The translations under genes and the position numbers were made by a program. Shown here piece after piece: positions 44,944 to 55,849 of a stretch of DNA of 64,000 nt. Position 1 is the stretch's first letter, and every line of letters begins with the position of its first letter. Location of the stretch: positions 63,401,853 through 63,465,852 of the forward strand of contig CM036225.1 of the NCBI GenBank assembly GCA_020631735.1, given 5' to 3'. The stretch is from Saccharum officinarum. Taxonomy: Eukaryota > Streptophyta > Magnoliopsida > Poales > Poaceae. The notes below the pieces were generated by a model. The model was not told where the DNA came from. It searched no databases and saw only the letters and a program-made list of their open reading frames with translations.

Positions 44944-46420
44944 TGTGGCAGAACTGTCTAATCTAATGTCCTCCTAAGAGTACTCGTCTTCCATTAGACA
45001 CTAAATACCTAAGGGAGTTCACTAAAATCTACGGTTCCGTCGAGTACACCACAAGAGAGAACTCAAAAATCCATACTTTTACATCAGGATCGTAAATGAG
45101 AGATAAAGCTTACAACATATTTGCCATTTCTTACATCACTTTTAGTACAACCGCAGAGTAATTTATCATTTGATAATAACAACAGAATATAAAATGTTAT
45201 CAGAGTTTCAGCGGACTGGAAATCATTAATGCCAAGTTAAACATTACCATGAAGAACATTAGTATGCATGAAATGATAACAAAGTTATGAGTCTTTCTTT
45301 TGGAAAACATTCTTGGTGGAAGTGTTAATTAAACTCTATGTCCGCACGTAAGGAAATCCCCGTTGAGCCCACCAGAAGGTTTCCACACACAAGTGTCAGC
45401 TCCAGTTGTTCTTGTCACCTGCAACAGGGTAGAACAAACCCTGAGTACTCAATTGTACTCCGCAAGACTTACCCGTCAGAAAGAAAGAAAAGACTCCAAG
45501 GATATGCAAGGCTATCTGGCTTGTGGGTTATTGCAACTATAGGAAGCATTACTAAAGGTGCATTCCTATATTCAATTTTTATTAGCAGTCATCAGTGGTT
45601 CATTAACCAACAATTCTAGGTAAGCACATGTTCTACTTTCAAGCAAGAGTTGAGCAATTAGAACCATTTTTCCATCTTTCATCTTTCAGTTCTTACTACG
45701 ATGCTAGACAGTAACCAAGTCATACCGTCACGCAGAAACGATAATTCGCGAATCAATGTAGCCCAGCTGGGTACCCCGAAAACACACGCCTCGCTCGTAC
45801 CCTAGGTACAAACAAGACCAACTCATTCCACTCCTGTCGAGGGGTCCAGGTCCCAGTACAAACGGGGACTCCAAGCTCCCAACACTGCAGGCCCGACCTT
45901 AGTATGGTGCTTATGCCTCCACCTATTTCCCACCCCTAATAATAGGTCCGGAAAGAGCCAGAACCTACGACAAGAGAGTAACGAGCCTTCCCGCTCCCAT
46001 AAACAAGTATGTGCTCGAGATAATAAGTCTGTGACTTGACTTGTGTCCAATGCAACGGACGGTCCTCAATCGACACAGGCAGGACAAATGCAACCAGAGC
46101 CTCACTCGGATTGCCCAACCAAGTCCACATCTAAATCCAAAGTCCGGTCCCACCCGGTCTCCATTATAATTCATATATATTCCATATGATAGTAATATGA
46201 TAATAATAACAATAATAATTTTTTTCCTATCTCTCGCAAGTGACAGATAATCACTCGACTTCTACTGGAATCCTATAGCATAGCAAACTGCACGATCCTA
46301 TCATTCTAGTAAGACTCATAGGATAATATATATATATATATACACACACACACGTAATACCATATTTTGTAGCCGGACCCAATCTTGCGAACCCAGACCC
46401 AGCGCAACTCGCGAATCAGG
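44944..46420. mobile_element. LTR fragment related to the solo LTR at 16407
   Basis: Starts TGTGGCAGAACTGTC, like the start of the 4.4-kb solo LTR. It shares AACAAACCCTGAGTACTCAA, TGTACTCCGCAAGACTTAC and AAAAGACTCCAAGGATATGC with it at the matching relative position. The far end is lost; a short MITE and unrelated sequence follow. No coding region is seen. Confidence 0.7.
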
Positions 46421-46423
46421 GCT

Positions 46424-46530
46424 GGTTCGGCTGGTGGAAAAGCCGGCTGGTTTCGGCTGATTCAATAGTGTTCTGTGAGAGAGAATAAGCTGAAACAAGC
46501 TGAAACAAGCCGAAACATGACTTGCAGAAG
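46424..46530. mobile_element. Short MITE of the GGCCTGTTCGGCT family (partial)
   Basis: Contains GGGCTGGTTCGGCTGGTGG, AAGCCGGCTGG, TTCTGTGAGAGAGAATAAGC and two AAGCTGAAACAAGC units. The right border is unclear. Confidence 0.5.
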
Positions 46531-47106
46531 AGGGCCTCAGCCTGAGGCCAGCTCACGTCTTTCAATGGCTACAGAATAGGTTTTTGCTTTGACTCAAATG
46601 GTCCCCCATCGAATAAATACATGCATGCATTGATTGCCCCCGGATTTCTCTCTTTCCTTTCACCGGCCAGCACACCCCAGAATCCGGACATAAAAACACA
46701 TTTTGCTTCTTCGTGCTGGAGACGTTCCACCACACGGGACACTGCGATGGCATGTCCACCATCTCGTCGTCGGCGGCGGCAGGGCCCCTTCATCCGGCGG
46801 AGCCACCTCCCACACTGCTTCAGCCAACGAGTGGCCAGGTGCACGCCTACTCCACCTTCACGCGATTCAGCTTGCCTGTTTGCGCAGGTTCATCTCTCTC
46901 CTCACATGCAGAGTTCCAGAAGCGGTGCCATAGGATCCGGTACCTCCGACGAGCATGGAGCATCACCGTGGCGAGTGGCGAGCAGCTGCGTTCGGGGCTG
47001 CGGTGTCGACGGTGGTGGCAGCCGCAGGGCCTCTCCCCTGTCGTTGCTAGCTGCGACGCGCCTCCCTGTCTCTCGCCGATGGTGGCGGCGGCCGCTGTGG
47101 CCTTTC

Positions 47107-47578
47107 GTCACCCGCGACCTTGACGTTCGCATCCACTGCCTCCCCGCCGTCGAGCCCCCAACGGACCACGCGGCCTCAGTGGAGTTCATCTCCCTGGTCG
47201 TGCAGCTGCACGCGGTCCACGTCAGGGCGGCCATCTCGAGACTGGTGTTCCCGGTGGCCGCGCTCGGCGTCGACGTGGCCCGCGAGCTCGCAGCACCGGC
47301 GTACGTGTACTTCACCTGCAACGCCGTGGCGCTCTCCTTCTTTGGTCATCTGCCAGCGCTGTGCGAGGAGGTGGCCAGCGAGTTCTGGGAGATGGACAGC
47401 ACGGCGGACGTCCTCGGGCTGCCGCCGGTGCTGCTGCTCTGCTCCGATCATGGAAAAGAAGCCCAAATGTGTGTGGTACGCGTACCATGGCAGGCGTTTC
47501 ATGGACGCCGACGACATCATAGTTAACACAGCCACCGAGCTCGAGCAGGGCGTCCTCTCGGCCATCGCTGTTCGTATG
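47107..47578 (+). pseudogene. UDP-glycosyltransferase gene fragment, frameshifted
   Basis: Fragment of the N-terminal acceptor-binding half of a family 1 plant UDP-glycosyltransferase, which in life would glycosylate small molecules in the cytosol. Frame 1 (47107 to about 47449) gives IHCLPAVEPPTDHAASVEFI, then VVQLHAVHVRAAISRL and ARELAAPAYVYFTCNAVALS, ending with GLPPV. A frameshift near 47440-47455 moves to another frame with YAYHGRRFMDADDIIVNTAT and ELEQGVLSAIA. Similarity stops at about 47578. The start of the enzyme and the whole C-terminal half with the PSPG nucleotide-sugar motif are missing. The DLF-type segment expected after the VAAL stretch also looks deleted. The pattern recalls the UGT88/72 group, but the subgroup is a guess. 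Confidence 0.8.
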
Positions 47579-47629
47579 AAATATGACGTAGCTTATACTG
47601 ATGTTGTATTTATTAAATTTAATCATAGT

Positions 47630-48040
47630 TCAAAATTCTCGTAAATACTTGTATTCACAATACAAAGTTCTCATAAATTTTCTTTGTTCAAATTCTCGTA
47701 AATTTCAAAGTACGCGATATTCATAATATAAAGCTCTCGTAAATATTTACAGTATAGAATTTGCAGTATAAGATTATCGTAAACGTTTACCGTAAAAATT
47801 CTCGTAAATATTTACACTTTAAATTTACAGTATAAAATTCTCGTGCTAATTATCTGCGTGCTAATTATAGTAAACAGGATATGTGCTAATTATGGGAACA
47901 AGATGGTGCTAATTATAGTAACCAGAATGTGTGCAAATTATCGTAACAAGATCTTGCTAATTATAGTAACAAGAAAATTATCGTAACAAGATCATTTCCG
48001 TGTGCCTACAACATTTGCGTGTTAATTATAGTAACTATAA
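47630..48040 (+). repeat. AT-rich field of short degenerate repeats
   Basis: Motifs TTCTCGTAAAT, TTTACAGTAT and GCTAATTATAGTAACAAGA recur many times with variable spacing (about 25-40 bases). TTTACAGTATA occurs repeatedly in the left half; GTGCTAATTAT and ATTATCGTAACAAGATC in the right half. A second patch with related words lies at 48600-48790 beyond a MITE and a microsatellite. Non-coding. Confidence 0.65.
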
Positions 48041-48057
48041 TATATTTTCTACTATTT

Positions 48058-48186
48058 TGGAGCCGTTCGTCTGGAATTATAAGCCGGCTGAAAAACATTG
48101 TTGGCTGATTTTTTGTGAGAGGAAAATACTGTTCCGGCTGAAAAAATAAGCTGAATAAGACGGATTATAAGCCAGATGAACAGGGT
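48058..48186. mobile_element. Short MITE of the GGCCTGTTCGGCT family
   Basis: The left end GGAGCCGTTCGTCTGGAATTA and the right end TAAGCCAGATGAACAGGGTC are inverted. GTGAGAGGAAAATACTGTTCC lies inside. Confidence 0.75.
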
Positions 48187-48505
48187 CTTTGTTGGGACAA
48201 GGTATATTACAGTATTATCGTAACATGAAGGACAGCCAAGTTACGACATTTTTTAGACACGTCTCCTGCAGAAATAGAAGCCTCCGGATGTGGGGATTAT
48301 TTAAAAACAAATTAACGTAATTAGCGGCAGCGTTGACGAGAGGCTCTAATTAATTAATGTACAGGAAGGTTCCCGCATAGCTGCATGCATTGGAGTAAAT
48401 GATGATTCGATCAGCATGTGGTGCGGTTGGTCACAGGTGGTGCGGTCCATGGGCCTGACTACAAAATAAGATATTTTTTTAAGCTAACTATAGAGTATAC
48501 TCTCC

Positions 48506-48508
<3 letters not shown>

Positions 48509-48595
<87 letters not shown>
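48509..48595 (+). repeat. (AT)n microsatellite
   Basis: About 87 bp of uninterrupted AT dinucleotides. It produces a meaningless Ile-Tyr repeat frame. Confidence 0.98.
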
Positions 48596-48599
<4 letters not shown>

Positions 48600-49189
48600 T
48601 ATTCTGTAGCTACTTTGAGTTATGATAATTGCTATGCTAATTTATGAGATTATAGTAACTCTTTACTATGTGATTTACTATAATATTATGGTAAATATCC
48701 TCATGTGTTATAGTAATTCAACTATCATAAATATATACTAACACTGTCGTAAATTAGTATATAAAATTATCATAAATAAATGTGGCTACAAAATAACTTA
48801 TTTTGTAGCTAGTTATAGAGTATACTCCTAAGTAAAATATGCATAAACAAGATATTAAAAGACGGAAGAACGAGCTTGAGCTTAGCCATGGCAACAGGTA
48901 GGCAGACATGGAGTCACGTGCGGCTGCAGGCTTGAGGAGGCAATGGCAGTGTGGCTGCGCCGGTGCGAGGAGGCGTTGGCGCGGCGTGCAGAGGTGCAGG
49001 GCGCGTGGACACCGGGATGCCGAGAGGGGCTGGAGGCAAGGAACAAAGGCGCTACTGCAGCTTGTATGGCTCGGCTGCTGGTGGTACAAAGAGCTCCACT
49101 ATGGATTGCTCAGCCGCTGGTATTAAAGAGGGCACAGGCCGTACGGTTGCTGGTATTAAAGAGGGCACAGGCCGCACGGCTGCTCGTGC

Positions 49190-49352
49190 TCTTGGGTGTG
49201 TTTAATTAGTTGTAAAGTGTGTGTAAAGTTTCTGTAGCATTTTTCGTTGTTATTTTTTTATCTATATTTAATGTTCCATGTATGCGTCTAAAGATTTGAT
49301 GTGACGGGAAATCTTGTAAAATTTTTAAAATTTTGGGTGAACTAAACACGGC
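49190..49352. mobile_element. Truncated Tourist-like MITE
   Basis: CTTGGGTGTGTTTAATTAG, TTTATCTATATTTAATGTTCC, AGATTTGATGTGACGGGAAATC and GAACTAAACACGGCCCTCG match part of the family seen at 1879-2118. One side is shortened. Confidence 0.6.
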
Positions 49353-51147
49353 CCTCGATAAAATTCGGAGCAAGTCATCTGCGTGCTCAGCGAGCAAGCA
49401 CACATGGAGGGGCGCAATCAATTTTCATCAAGACCGAAGACCAAGAAACTATCCGTGCATGCACTGTCCTCTCTTCCTTCTCTCATGCTTGGGCAGCTTG
49501 GAACGATGCTACATGCAGGTGCTGATATAGGATACTTAATATAATTGTATTTCCTACTTAGTTCCTTATTTATTTTTCTGTAGAAAAAAGGCAAGGTGAT
49601 TGAGGCACATGCTCCCTGCTCGGAAACACAGCCAAGCTGAGCACGGTGCTCGGCCAGCGTAGTCATGCATGGCTGGCACGTTCCGCGTGCTCGCTGGACA
49701 CGGCGCGGCACAAGACCGGTCAGCGATCGGAGAAGGCAGAGACGTGGGTAGCGGGTTCACCTATGCTCGGCAAGGCCAAACTTTTTGGCTGGGCAGCAAG
49801 GGCGGCAAGGCAGCAGCCTAATCTGCTTAGCCCGCGCACGGCAACGACCGACCGCAGCAGCTCATATAAATTCATGTGCCATACATAAATGGCAAGCTAT
49901 AGGTTGCAGGCATCTCACCCTGTGCTAGCTGCCCACGATGCTTTCCTCTACACAAAGTCTTCTTCTCCACAGGCTTAGCCCACTGAGCACGCCGCTCATT
50001 CACTATCCACGGTCTTCTCCATTAATTCCTTGGACCAAAGACCCACTCAGTCCAAGTCCATCACGAGGAATCCACCAGCCCAATTGACAAGTCGAAGGTC
50101 CAAAGACCACCCCAATTCCTCCATCACGTACACACACAGCACCAGCCATGCAAACTCCATCACGTGAACACCATGCAATAATCATCTCCCTTAATCACCC
50201 TCCATGGGATTAATTAGTGGCCACCTTGCAAAATTTATATCTCCACCATACGACCTCCGACTCCATCACTTCTTCTTTCTAAATTCATTTAAAATCAAGA
50301 CCTATCCTTCCATACCATTTTGCACATGACTAACTACGTAATAGCAGAAATCATAGTGATAAGCTTGATAATTTAAACTTGCTACGTAAGAGTAATTACT
50401 ATGTGCTTTAGACAGTATATTTGTCACTAAATAGTTGTATTTAAAGTAGGATATCATCTTAGCACAACCACTGTTGGATATAAGCAAACTATGATATTTG
50501 CTTCCACTTGACAAACACGACACTATGTACGAATCATCAACTCACAATATAAAGTCTGTATATTTATTTAAATATTAGTTGTTAATACTTTTAGCTAAGC
50601 CGCTACAACAAGCACTAAAACATAGCACAGACACATTTAAGTTAACACGCCTAAAAGCATCACATACACCACAGGAATACAGAGTGTGCACGACCAGGGG
50701 CGAGGTAGGTGAGGTGAGCGACTGAGATCGCTTGCTACAGGGCGGGGCAAGGTGATAGGGGAAGCAGGGTGCAGCCTTGTGCGTGGCTTGACAATACGCG
50801 CACACGACGTGAAGCGGGGGCGACCACACCTAGCTTGGCGCTCAGCCGGCTGACCCTAGGGCTGGCCAGCGGGGCATGACCGCGGCGCCAGCACACCCAC
50901 GCGCACGTTGACCGTGGCCACGGGGCCAAATAGCAGAAACGGTGACAAGCACGCTTTTTAAAGCGAAGCAAAGACCGCTAACAATCACGATTGAGGTTCA
51001 ACTAATTTCCCTATTCTAAAGACAACCATACCAGCTATCTAGCAGAGCAATCACCATGACTAGAGAGCAACTAGATAGGGAGATAAAAGAATGCCAATAT
51101 GAGTTCGTCACGCTGAACACCAGTTCGCGAACCGAGCACCGAGTCAT
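49353..51147. other. Gene-free stretch
   Basis: No domain-bearing open frame and no clear transposon ends. Around 49380-49820 the sequence is moderately GC-rich with scattered short frames. 49900-50300 is rich in CCATCAC and CCAC words. 50680-50980 is GC-rich again. Confidence 0.45.
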
Positions 51148-51475
51148 GGTCACTACTGGATACGCGTTCTTTGCCGAGTGCATGGGACACTCGGCAAAGC
51201 CCCATTTGCACTCGGCAAAGGCTTTGCCGAGTGTTGCACTCGGCAAAGGACACTCGGTAAAAAAGTGGTCGGCAAAACTGTCTTTGCCGAGTGTTTTTTG
51301 TCGGGCACTCGGCAAAGGCTTTGCCGAGTGCCAGACACTCGGCAAAGTCCGAACCGAAAAAAGCCCAAAAAATAGTAAATTTTTTTTTAACAGGAGGGCA
51401 GTCGTCCTGCTACACACAAGCCCCTGCCAACACCTCAATTGTATTGCTTGAAAATTGCGAAACATGCGGCATGCA

Positions 51476-51531
51476 GGGCTCGAACCTGCGACCTGCACCC
51501 CCACACTTAGCACCACGCTCTAACCACTTGA
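51476..51531 (-). other. tRNA-like pol III A/B box pair in CACTA element 2
   Basis: On the minus strand TCAAGTGGTTAGAGC (51517-51531) matches a tRNA D-arm/A box. GGTTCGAGCCC (51476-51486) matches the B box exactly. The T arm forms a perfect five-pair stem (GCAGG with CCTGC). The A-to-B spacing is that of a tRNA gene. There is no convincing acceptor stem, so it is a tRNA-derived relic, not a functional tRNA gene. Confidence 0.5.
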
Positions 51532-51639
51532 CCTGTCATATGTTTATGTGCTGAGATGGTATTTGTGTATGTTATGTTATCTATCTCTGATACTAAAGTG
51601 GTTATTTGATACACTAAACGATCTCGAATCAAAAAGTTG

Positions 51640-52000
51640 TCTACTACAAAGTTTTAGAATTTTTTGAAATCTACAACTTTTATTTAGGTTGTTTTACCAT
51701 CCGAGTTCTTTTAAAAAATTCAAATTTTAATTTTTAAAAATTCAGATGCAGTTTAGCATGACAAGATGAACTCAAATGAAAAAGTTTTCTACTACAATAA
51801 TTCATAACTTTTCAAGATCTACAAACTTTATTTTGAGAGTTTTTTCATCCGAGGTCGTCTAAAAAATTTGAATTTTAAATTTTTGAAATTCAGACGCAGT
51901 TTAGCATGACAAGATGAACTCAAATGAAAAAGTTTTCTACTACAATATTTCATAACTTTTCGAGATCTACAAACTTTATTTTGGGAGTTTGGTCATTTGT
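51640..52000 (+). repeat. Tandem array inside CACTA element 2
   Basis: Two to three units carry CTACTACAATATTTCATAAC, TTTTCGAGATCTACAAACTT, TTTTTCATCCGAGGTC and CAGTTTAGCATGACAAGATG. This is a diverged relative of the array at 13650-14160. Confidence 0.8.
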
Positions 52001-53339
52001 TCATCCGACATGATGATTCTAATATTGTTTACAAATCTTATATATCTTTCTTATAGTTTCGTGAAACTTATGAGAGACATGTAAGATTTGTGAACAAATT
52101 TACGTTTAATTTGTCAAATGAATAAATGACCAAAATAAATATTGTACACCTTGATGAGTTCAACAACTTTGTAGTTCAAAATCTTTTCATTTGAGTTAAT
52201 TTACTACCTCAAAATGTATTTTGGAAAATCTCTTTGCCGAGTGTCACCAAAAAAACACTCGGCAAAGACTGCTTTGCCGAGTGCCAAATCTGACACTCGG
52301 CAAAGAAGATCTTTGCCGAGTGTTGGCACTCGGCAAAGAAGCTCTTTGCCGAGTGTTAGATTTGGCACTCGGCAAAGCAATCTTTGCCGAGTGTTTTTTC
52401 TTTGCCGAGTGTTGACTCTCTAGCACTCGGCAAAGAGCTTCTTTGCCGAGTGCCCGAAAAAAAACACTCGGCAAAGAGTTTAACACTCGGCAAAGATCTA
52501 TTTTCCGGTAGTGGGTCCACGGCGCGTTCTAAGGAGGTTTGGGCAATTTTTAAGAGGCAACGTGACACCCAACACCACTACAACATATAATATGCTTAAG
52601 TACCCTCCTAGAAGCAATCAACAGTATAATAACATGCCACTAGCATTCAATCATTTTTGTTAGAAATTACATATCAAAATAGCATTGTCTACGACTCTTC
52701 CATACTTAGAAAAATCAAGGCTGCAGCTAGAACCTACAGCCCTTAGCACTTTGGCCCAAATTTTTAAGAGGTGTAAACCTTGCCGATTTCAACTAACTAA
52801 CATAGCATGACATAGTCCATACTTCCTACTAGCTTATAGAAACAAAATATGTAGATATTATTTTATTATTTTGCATGCTATAATTCACCAAAAAGGATAC
52901 TTTTTTAAACATGAGTTATCTGACACTTGTGTTTATGGAATTTGTTTTCGCGCTAAATGATCAAAACGACTTATTCTATTTTTCTTATTAGGATCACATT
53001 AGCATATTTCCACCTAAAATAAACTAACTTACAATACTCATATAGTTTTTCCTAACTACAGAAGTGAGTCATGTAAGATTCGGGTATCATTTCATGTGTA
53101 ATTAAAATTTTAAAACTCGAGAACTTGTTTTGGTAATTCTTTTTGAGCCTTAATCTAGGTGCTAAGCAAGATCGTAACACCAGGGGTGTTACACAACACC
53201 ATCAATTTGATCTTTTACCTTTTCTAGTTTATGTTTTATTGTTTCTTAACAGATCGAGTGTATGCATGTTATGAGTTCTAATATATTGGGCCTGTTTGCT
53301 TGGCTCCTAGGCACCTTTACCTTGGGTGGGCATAGTAGC

Positions 53340-53560
53340 GGAAAAAAAATTATACGACACCGTCGCATACTGCCTTGTGTGCGACACCATCTGCTCGTTT
53401 GACGCGTGCCCACCTGTCAAAACGACAATCAGCCCCGCGTGATCGAGCCGATGGGCCTGAGCCCATGCCGCTTCTGTGATGGTTAGTTTTCTTGAAGCAC
53501 TCGATCGAGCGAGCAGGACACGTGTCACGCGATTAGATGGTGTCGCATATAATTTTTTCC
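53340..53560. mobile_element. MITE with GGAAAAAAAATTATACGACACC ends
   Basis: The left end GGAAAAAAAATTATACGACAC and the right end GTGTCGCATATAATTTTTTCC are inverted, with GTCGCATA repeated near each end. About 221 bp. No clear target duplication, so the superfamily is undecided (long A-rich ends recall Mutator-like MITEs). Confidence 0.7.
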
Positions 53561-54644
53561 CTGTATTAACCACCTAGGCATTCGGTTTAAATTGGACACC
53601 TAGGGCCAAGGTCTCGCTACCTTGCAGGCCTCGCGTTGCGTGTTGGCTTCGCAACCTCCTAAGTAACCACCTAGACATTACTTGGGAGGCTGCGAAGCTA
53701 ACACACCCAATAATGTGCTGATATGTTTGACTTGAGAAGAGATAACATGCCAATATGGTTCTCTTTGTTAATACATTTTCGAGCGGTGATTGGTTCTAGT
53801 ATATTTCAATTTGTTTTTTTATAAGTCGATGGAGGGGAGAGGATCCCCACCTGATTCATCATTGAATTAAGTAGCCATTGGACTAGATGAGTTCAAAATA
53901 AAGTATATGCAGGTGTGCGCCAAGCACAAATTCAAACACAAACACAAGCAATTGTGACACAATTAATTGTGATATGATCAACAATCTTGTTGGTCTTTAT
54001 TTCTCCCCGTGCCTCCGGATATATGCATGCCTTGCTTCAACCACCGCTAGGGAGCTTCCAAACTAAAGAGTGGTTGGCCAAATATTTGTAGACAGTACGT
54101 ATATGGTCTCCTCATCCTGTGTTTTGTATTCATATACTTAGTATTCTTGCCGCGTCCCGTAGAGAGCATGCACCGCGTTTTAAGAAGACTATATATATGA
54201 TATGATGATGATCGATTAATTGAGGGAAATGCTTCATCTTTACAGCCGAGTTAAGATGGCATACATCTAGCTCTTGCGTTGAAACGTACTCCCTCGGCTT
54301 CAGAATATATCATTTTTATGTTAAAAAAAGAATATATCATTTTTGTTTTGTGCTAAGTTAGAAGACCTAGTTTATGTAAAAGATCTATGGACAATATCGT
54401 AATACCAAATAAATAAAGTATCAAAACATATTTTTTCTGGTATATTTTTTATAATACTAATTTGTTATGCTGGTATATTTTTTCTGCAGACTTTGTAAAT
54501 TTAGAGAAAGAAAACTAAAGCAATTTATAGTTTATTACGTTTGGAGACATTACACGAGGCGAGATCAATAATATATTGCAAATATTCCAATTGTGATGCT
54601 GACGGGACAACCAACTCCCTCTCCCCGGCAACCAACTCCAGTTG

Positions 54645-54652
54645 CTATAAAA
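54645..54652 (+). promoter_or_regulatory. TATA box of the BAHD pseudogene
   Basis: CTATAAAA lies about 150 bp upstream of the ATG at 54797, in sequence that otherwise reads like a normal plant leader. The promoter seems to have been kept although the coding part is broken. Confidence 0.55.
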
Positions 54653-54796
54653 CGACCAGCAGCTCGCTCCACAGCATGCACCACATCACCAGCGCTAGCA
54701 CGAACAAGATCGTACCCCGTGCACAGGCCTCTGCCTCTCCCTCTGCCCTCTGCCGTGCGTGCTCGCATCCGATCATTCGCGCGCTCCGGCCGATAG

Positions 54797-55676
54797 ATGG
54801 CGTTGTCACAGCCGCCGTTCACGGTGCGCCGCGGGGAGCCGGTGCTGGTGGGGCCAATTGTTGCCAGAACCTTGCCTCGAGTACCGCGAGGCGGCAGGTG
54901 GGGCCGAGCCCGACAGGATGATGACGACTCCTCCGGGCGACATGGGCCTGTTCATCTGGCTTATAATCCGTATTATTCGACTTGTTTTTTCAGCCGGAAC
55001 AGTATTTTTCTCTCATAAAAAATCAGCCAACAGTGTCAGCCGGCTTATAATTCTAGCCGAACAGGGCCATGGTGCGCGTGCCCTTCTTCTTCGGGCCCCG
55101 GGAGATCGCGGGGCTGCGCCAGCGCGCGCCGCCCGGCATGCGCTGCTCCCGCTTCGAACTCGTCGCCGCGTGCATCTGGCGCAGCCGGGCCGCGGCGCTG
55201 GAGTACGCGCCGGACGAGGAGGTGCGCCTATCCTTCATCGTGAACGCGCGCGGGAGGCCCGAGATCCCGCTCCCCGAGGGCTTCTACGGGAACGCCTTCG
55301 CCTACTCCGTCGCGTCGGCCACCGCCGGGGAGCTCTGCAGCGGGGACCTCGGGTTCGCGCTGGACCTGGTGAAGAAGGCTAAGTCGGCGGTGACCTACGA
55401 CTACCTGCTGTCGGTGGCGGACCTGATGGTGCTCACGGGACGGCCGCTGTTCGCGCTGTCCACGCCGGGTTCAAGAGCATCGACCTCGGGTGGGGGGAGG
55501 CCGTCTACGGCGGGCCGGCCAAGGGCGGCGAAGGGCCGCTCCCCGGTGTCACCAACTACTTCTCGCGGGCCAAGAACGGCAAGGGGGAGGAGTGCATCGT
55601 GGTGCCCATCTGCCTGCCCAAGGACGCCGTGGAGAAGTTTCTGCTCGAGGTGGAAGGCCTCACCGCGGAGCTCTAG
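54797..55676 (+). pseudogene. BAHD acyltransferase pseudogene, deleted and MITE-interrupted
   Basis: Remnant of an acyl-CoA-dependant BAHD acyltransferase of the alcohol benzoyl/acyltransferase type. The start MALSQPPFTVRRGEPVLVGP (54797-54856) is family-like. It then joins, in another frame, CLEYREAAGGAEPD, which belongs near mid-protein, so roughly the first 200 residues including the HxxxD catalytic motif are deleted. A 124-bp MITE (54945-55068) splits the next stretch. After it VPFFFGPREIAGLRQ through YLLSVADLMVLTGRPLFALS runs in a third frame (55069 to about 55465). A further deletion shifts the frame again before GFKSIDLGWGEAVYGG, a DFGWG-type motif, and GLTAEL-stop at 55676. Normal family members are about 430-460 residues; this one cannot work. 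The substrate cannot be told. Confidence 0.9.
54945..55068. mobile_element. Short MITE inserted in the BAHD pseudogene (TSD ATG)
   Basis: The ends GGCCTGTTC and GAACAGGGCC are inverted. The triplet ATG flanks both sides (54942-54944 and 55069-55071), and the acyltransferase sequence GGAEPD...GDM continues as VPFFFGP directly after it. The total gain of 127 bp breaks the frame. Confidence 0.85.
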
Positions 55677-55849
55677 GCTTCGTGCCTTCGTTCCGGTGTG
55701 TGTGCATGGCAATGGCATGATATATAAGCCTACCACAATTAGTTGGTGTTGATCGTCACATGCAGCGTACATGCATTATTTATTTATTATTTATATATGT
55801 GTATTATTTTTCAAAAAAAATATACGTGTGTATTCATCCATCATCCTTA

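Larger units (their letters stand above)
51151..52513. mobile_element. Non-autonomous CACTA element 2 (TSD GGT)
   Basis: The ends CACTACTGGA and TCCGGTAGTG are flanked by GGT on both sides (51148-51150 and 52514-52516). Both subterminal regions hold arrays of TTTGCCGAGTG and CACTCGGCAAAG. The interior contains a two-unit tandem array (about 51640-52000) related to the one in CACTA element 1, and a tRNA-like segment at 51476-51531. There is no transposase. The similar interior organisation shows the two elements belong to one family. Confidence 0.95.
52517..54796. other. Gene-free stretch left of the BAHD pseudogene
   Basis: Contains the MITE at 53340-53560 and a small foldback near 53637-53706 (GGCTTCGCAACCTCC against GGAGGCTGCGAAGC). 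A Stowaway-like fragment lies near 54288-54370, and the right end holds the promoter region of the BAHD pseudogene. No gene is seen. Confidence 0.5.

Noticed and set aside
46621..47100. Upstream continuation of the 301-codon frame as a real UGT N-terminus
   Set aside because: The residues before about 47107 are Arg/Ser-rich and do not show the expected N-terminal glycosyltransferase motifs. Only the later part is family-like.
48418..48609. Plus-strand frame with a long Ile-Tyr repeat
   Set aside because: It is a translation of the (AT)n microsatellite.
51476..51540. A genuine tRNA gene
   Set aside because: A and B boxes and the T stem are present, but no acceptor stem or proper anticodon arm was found, and it lies inside a transposon.
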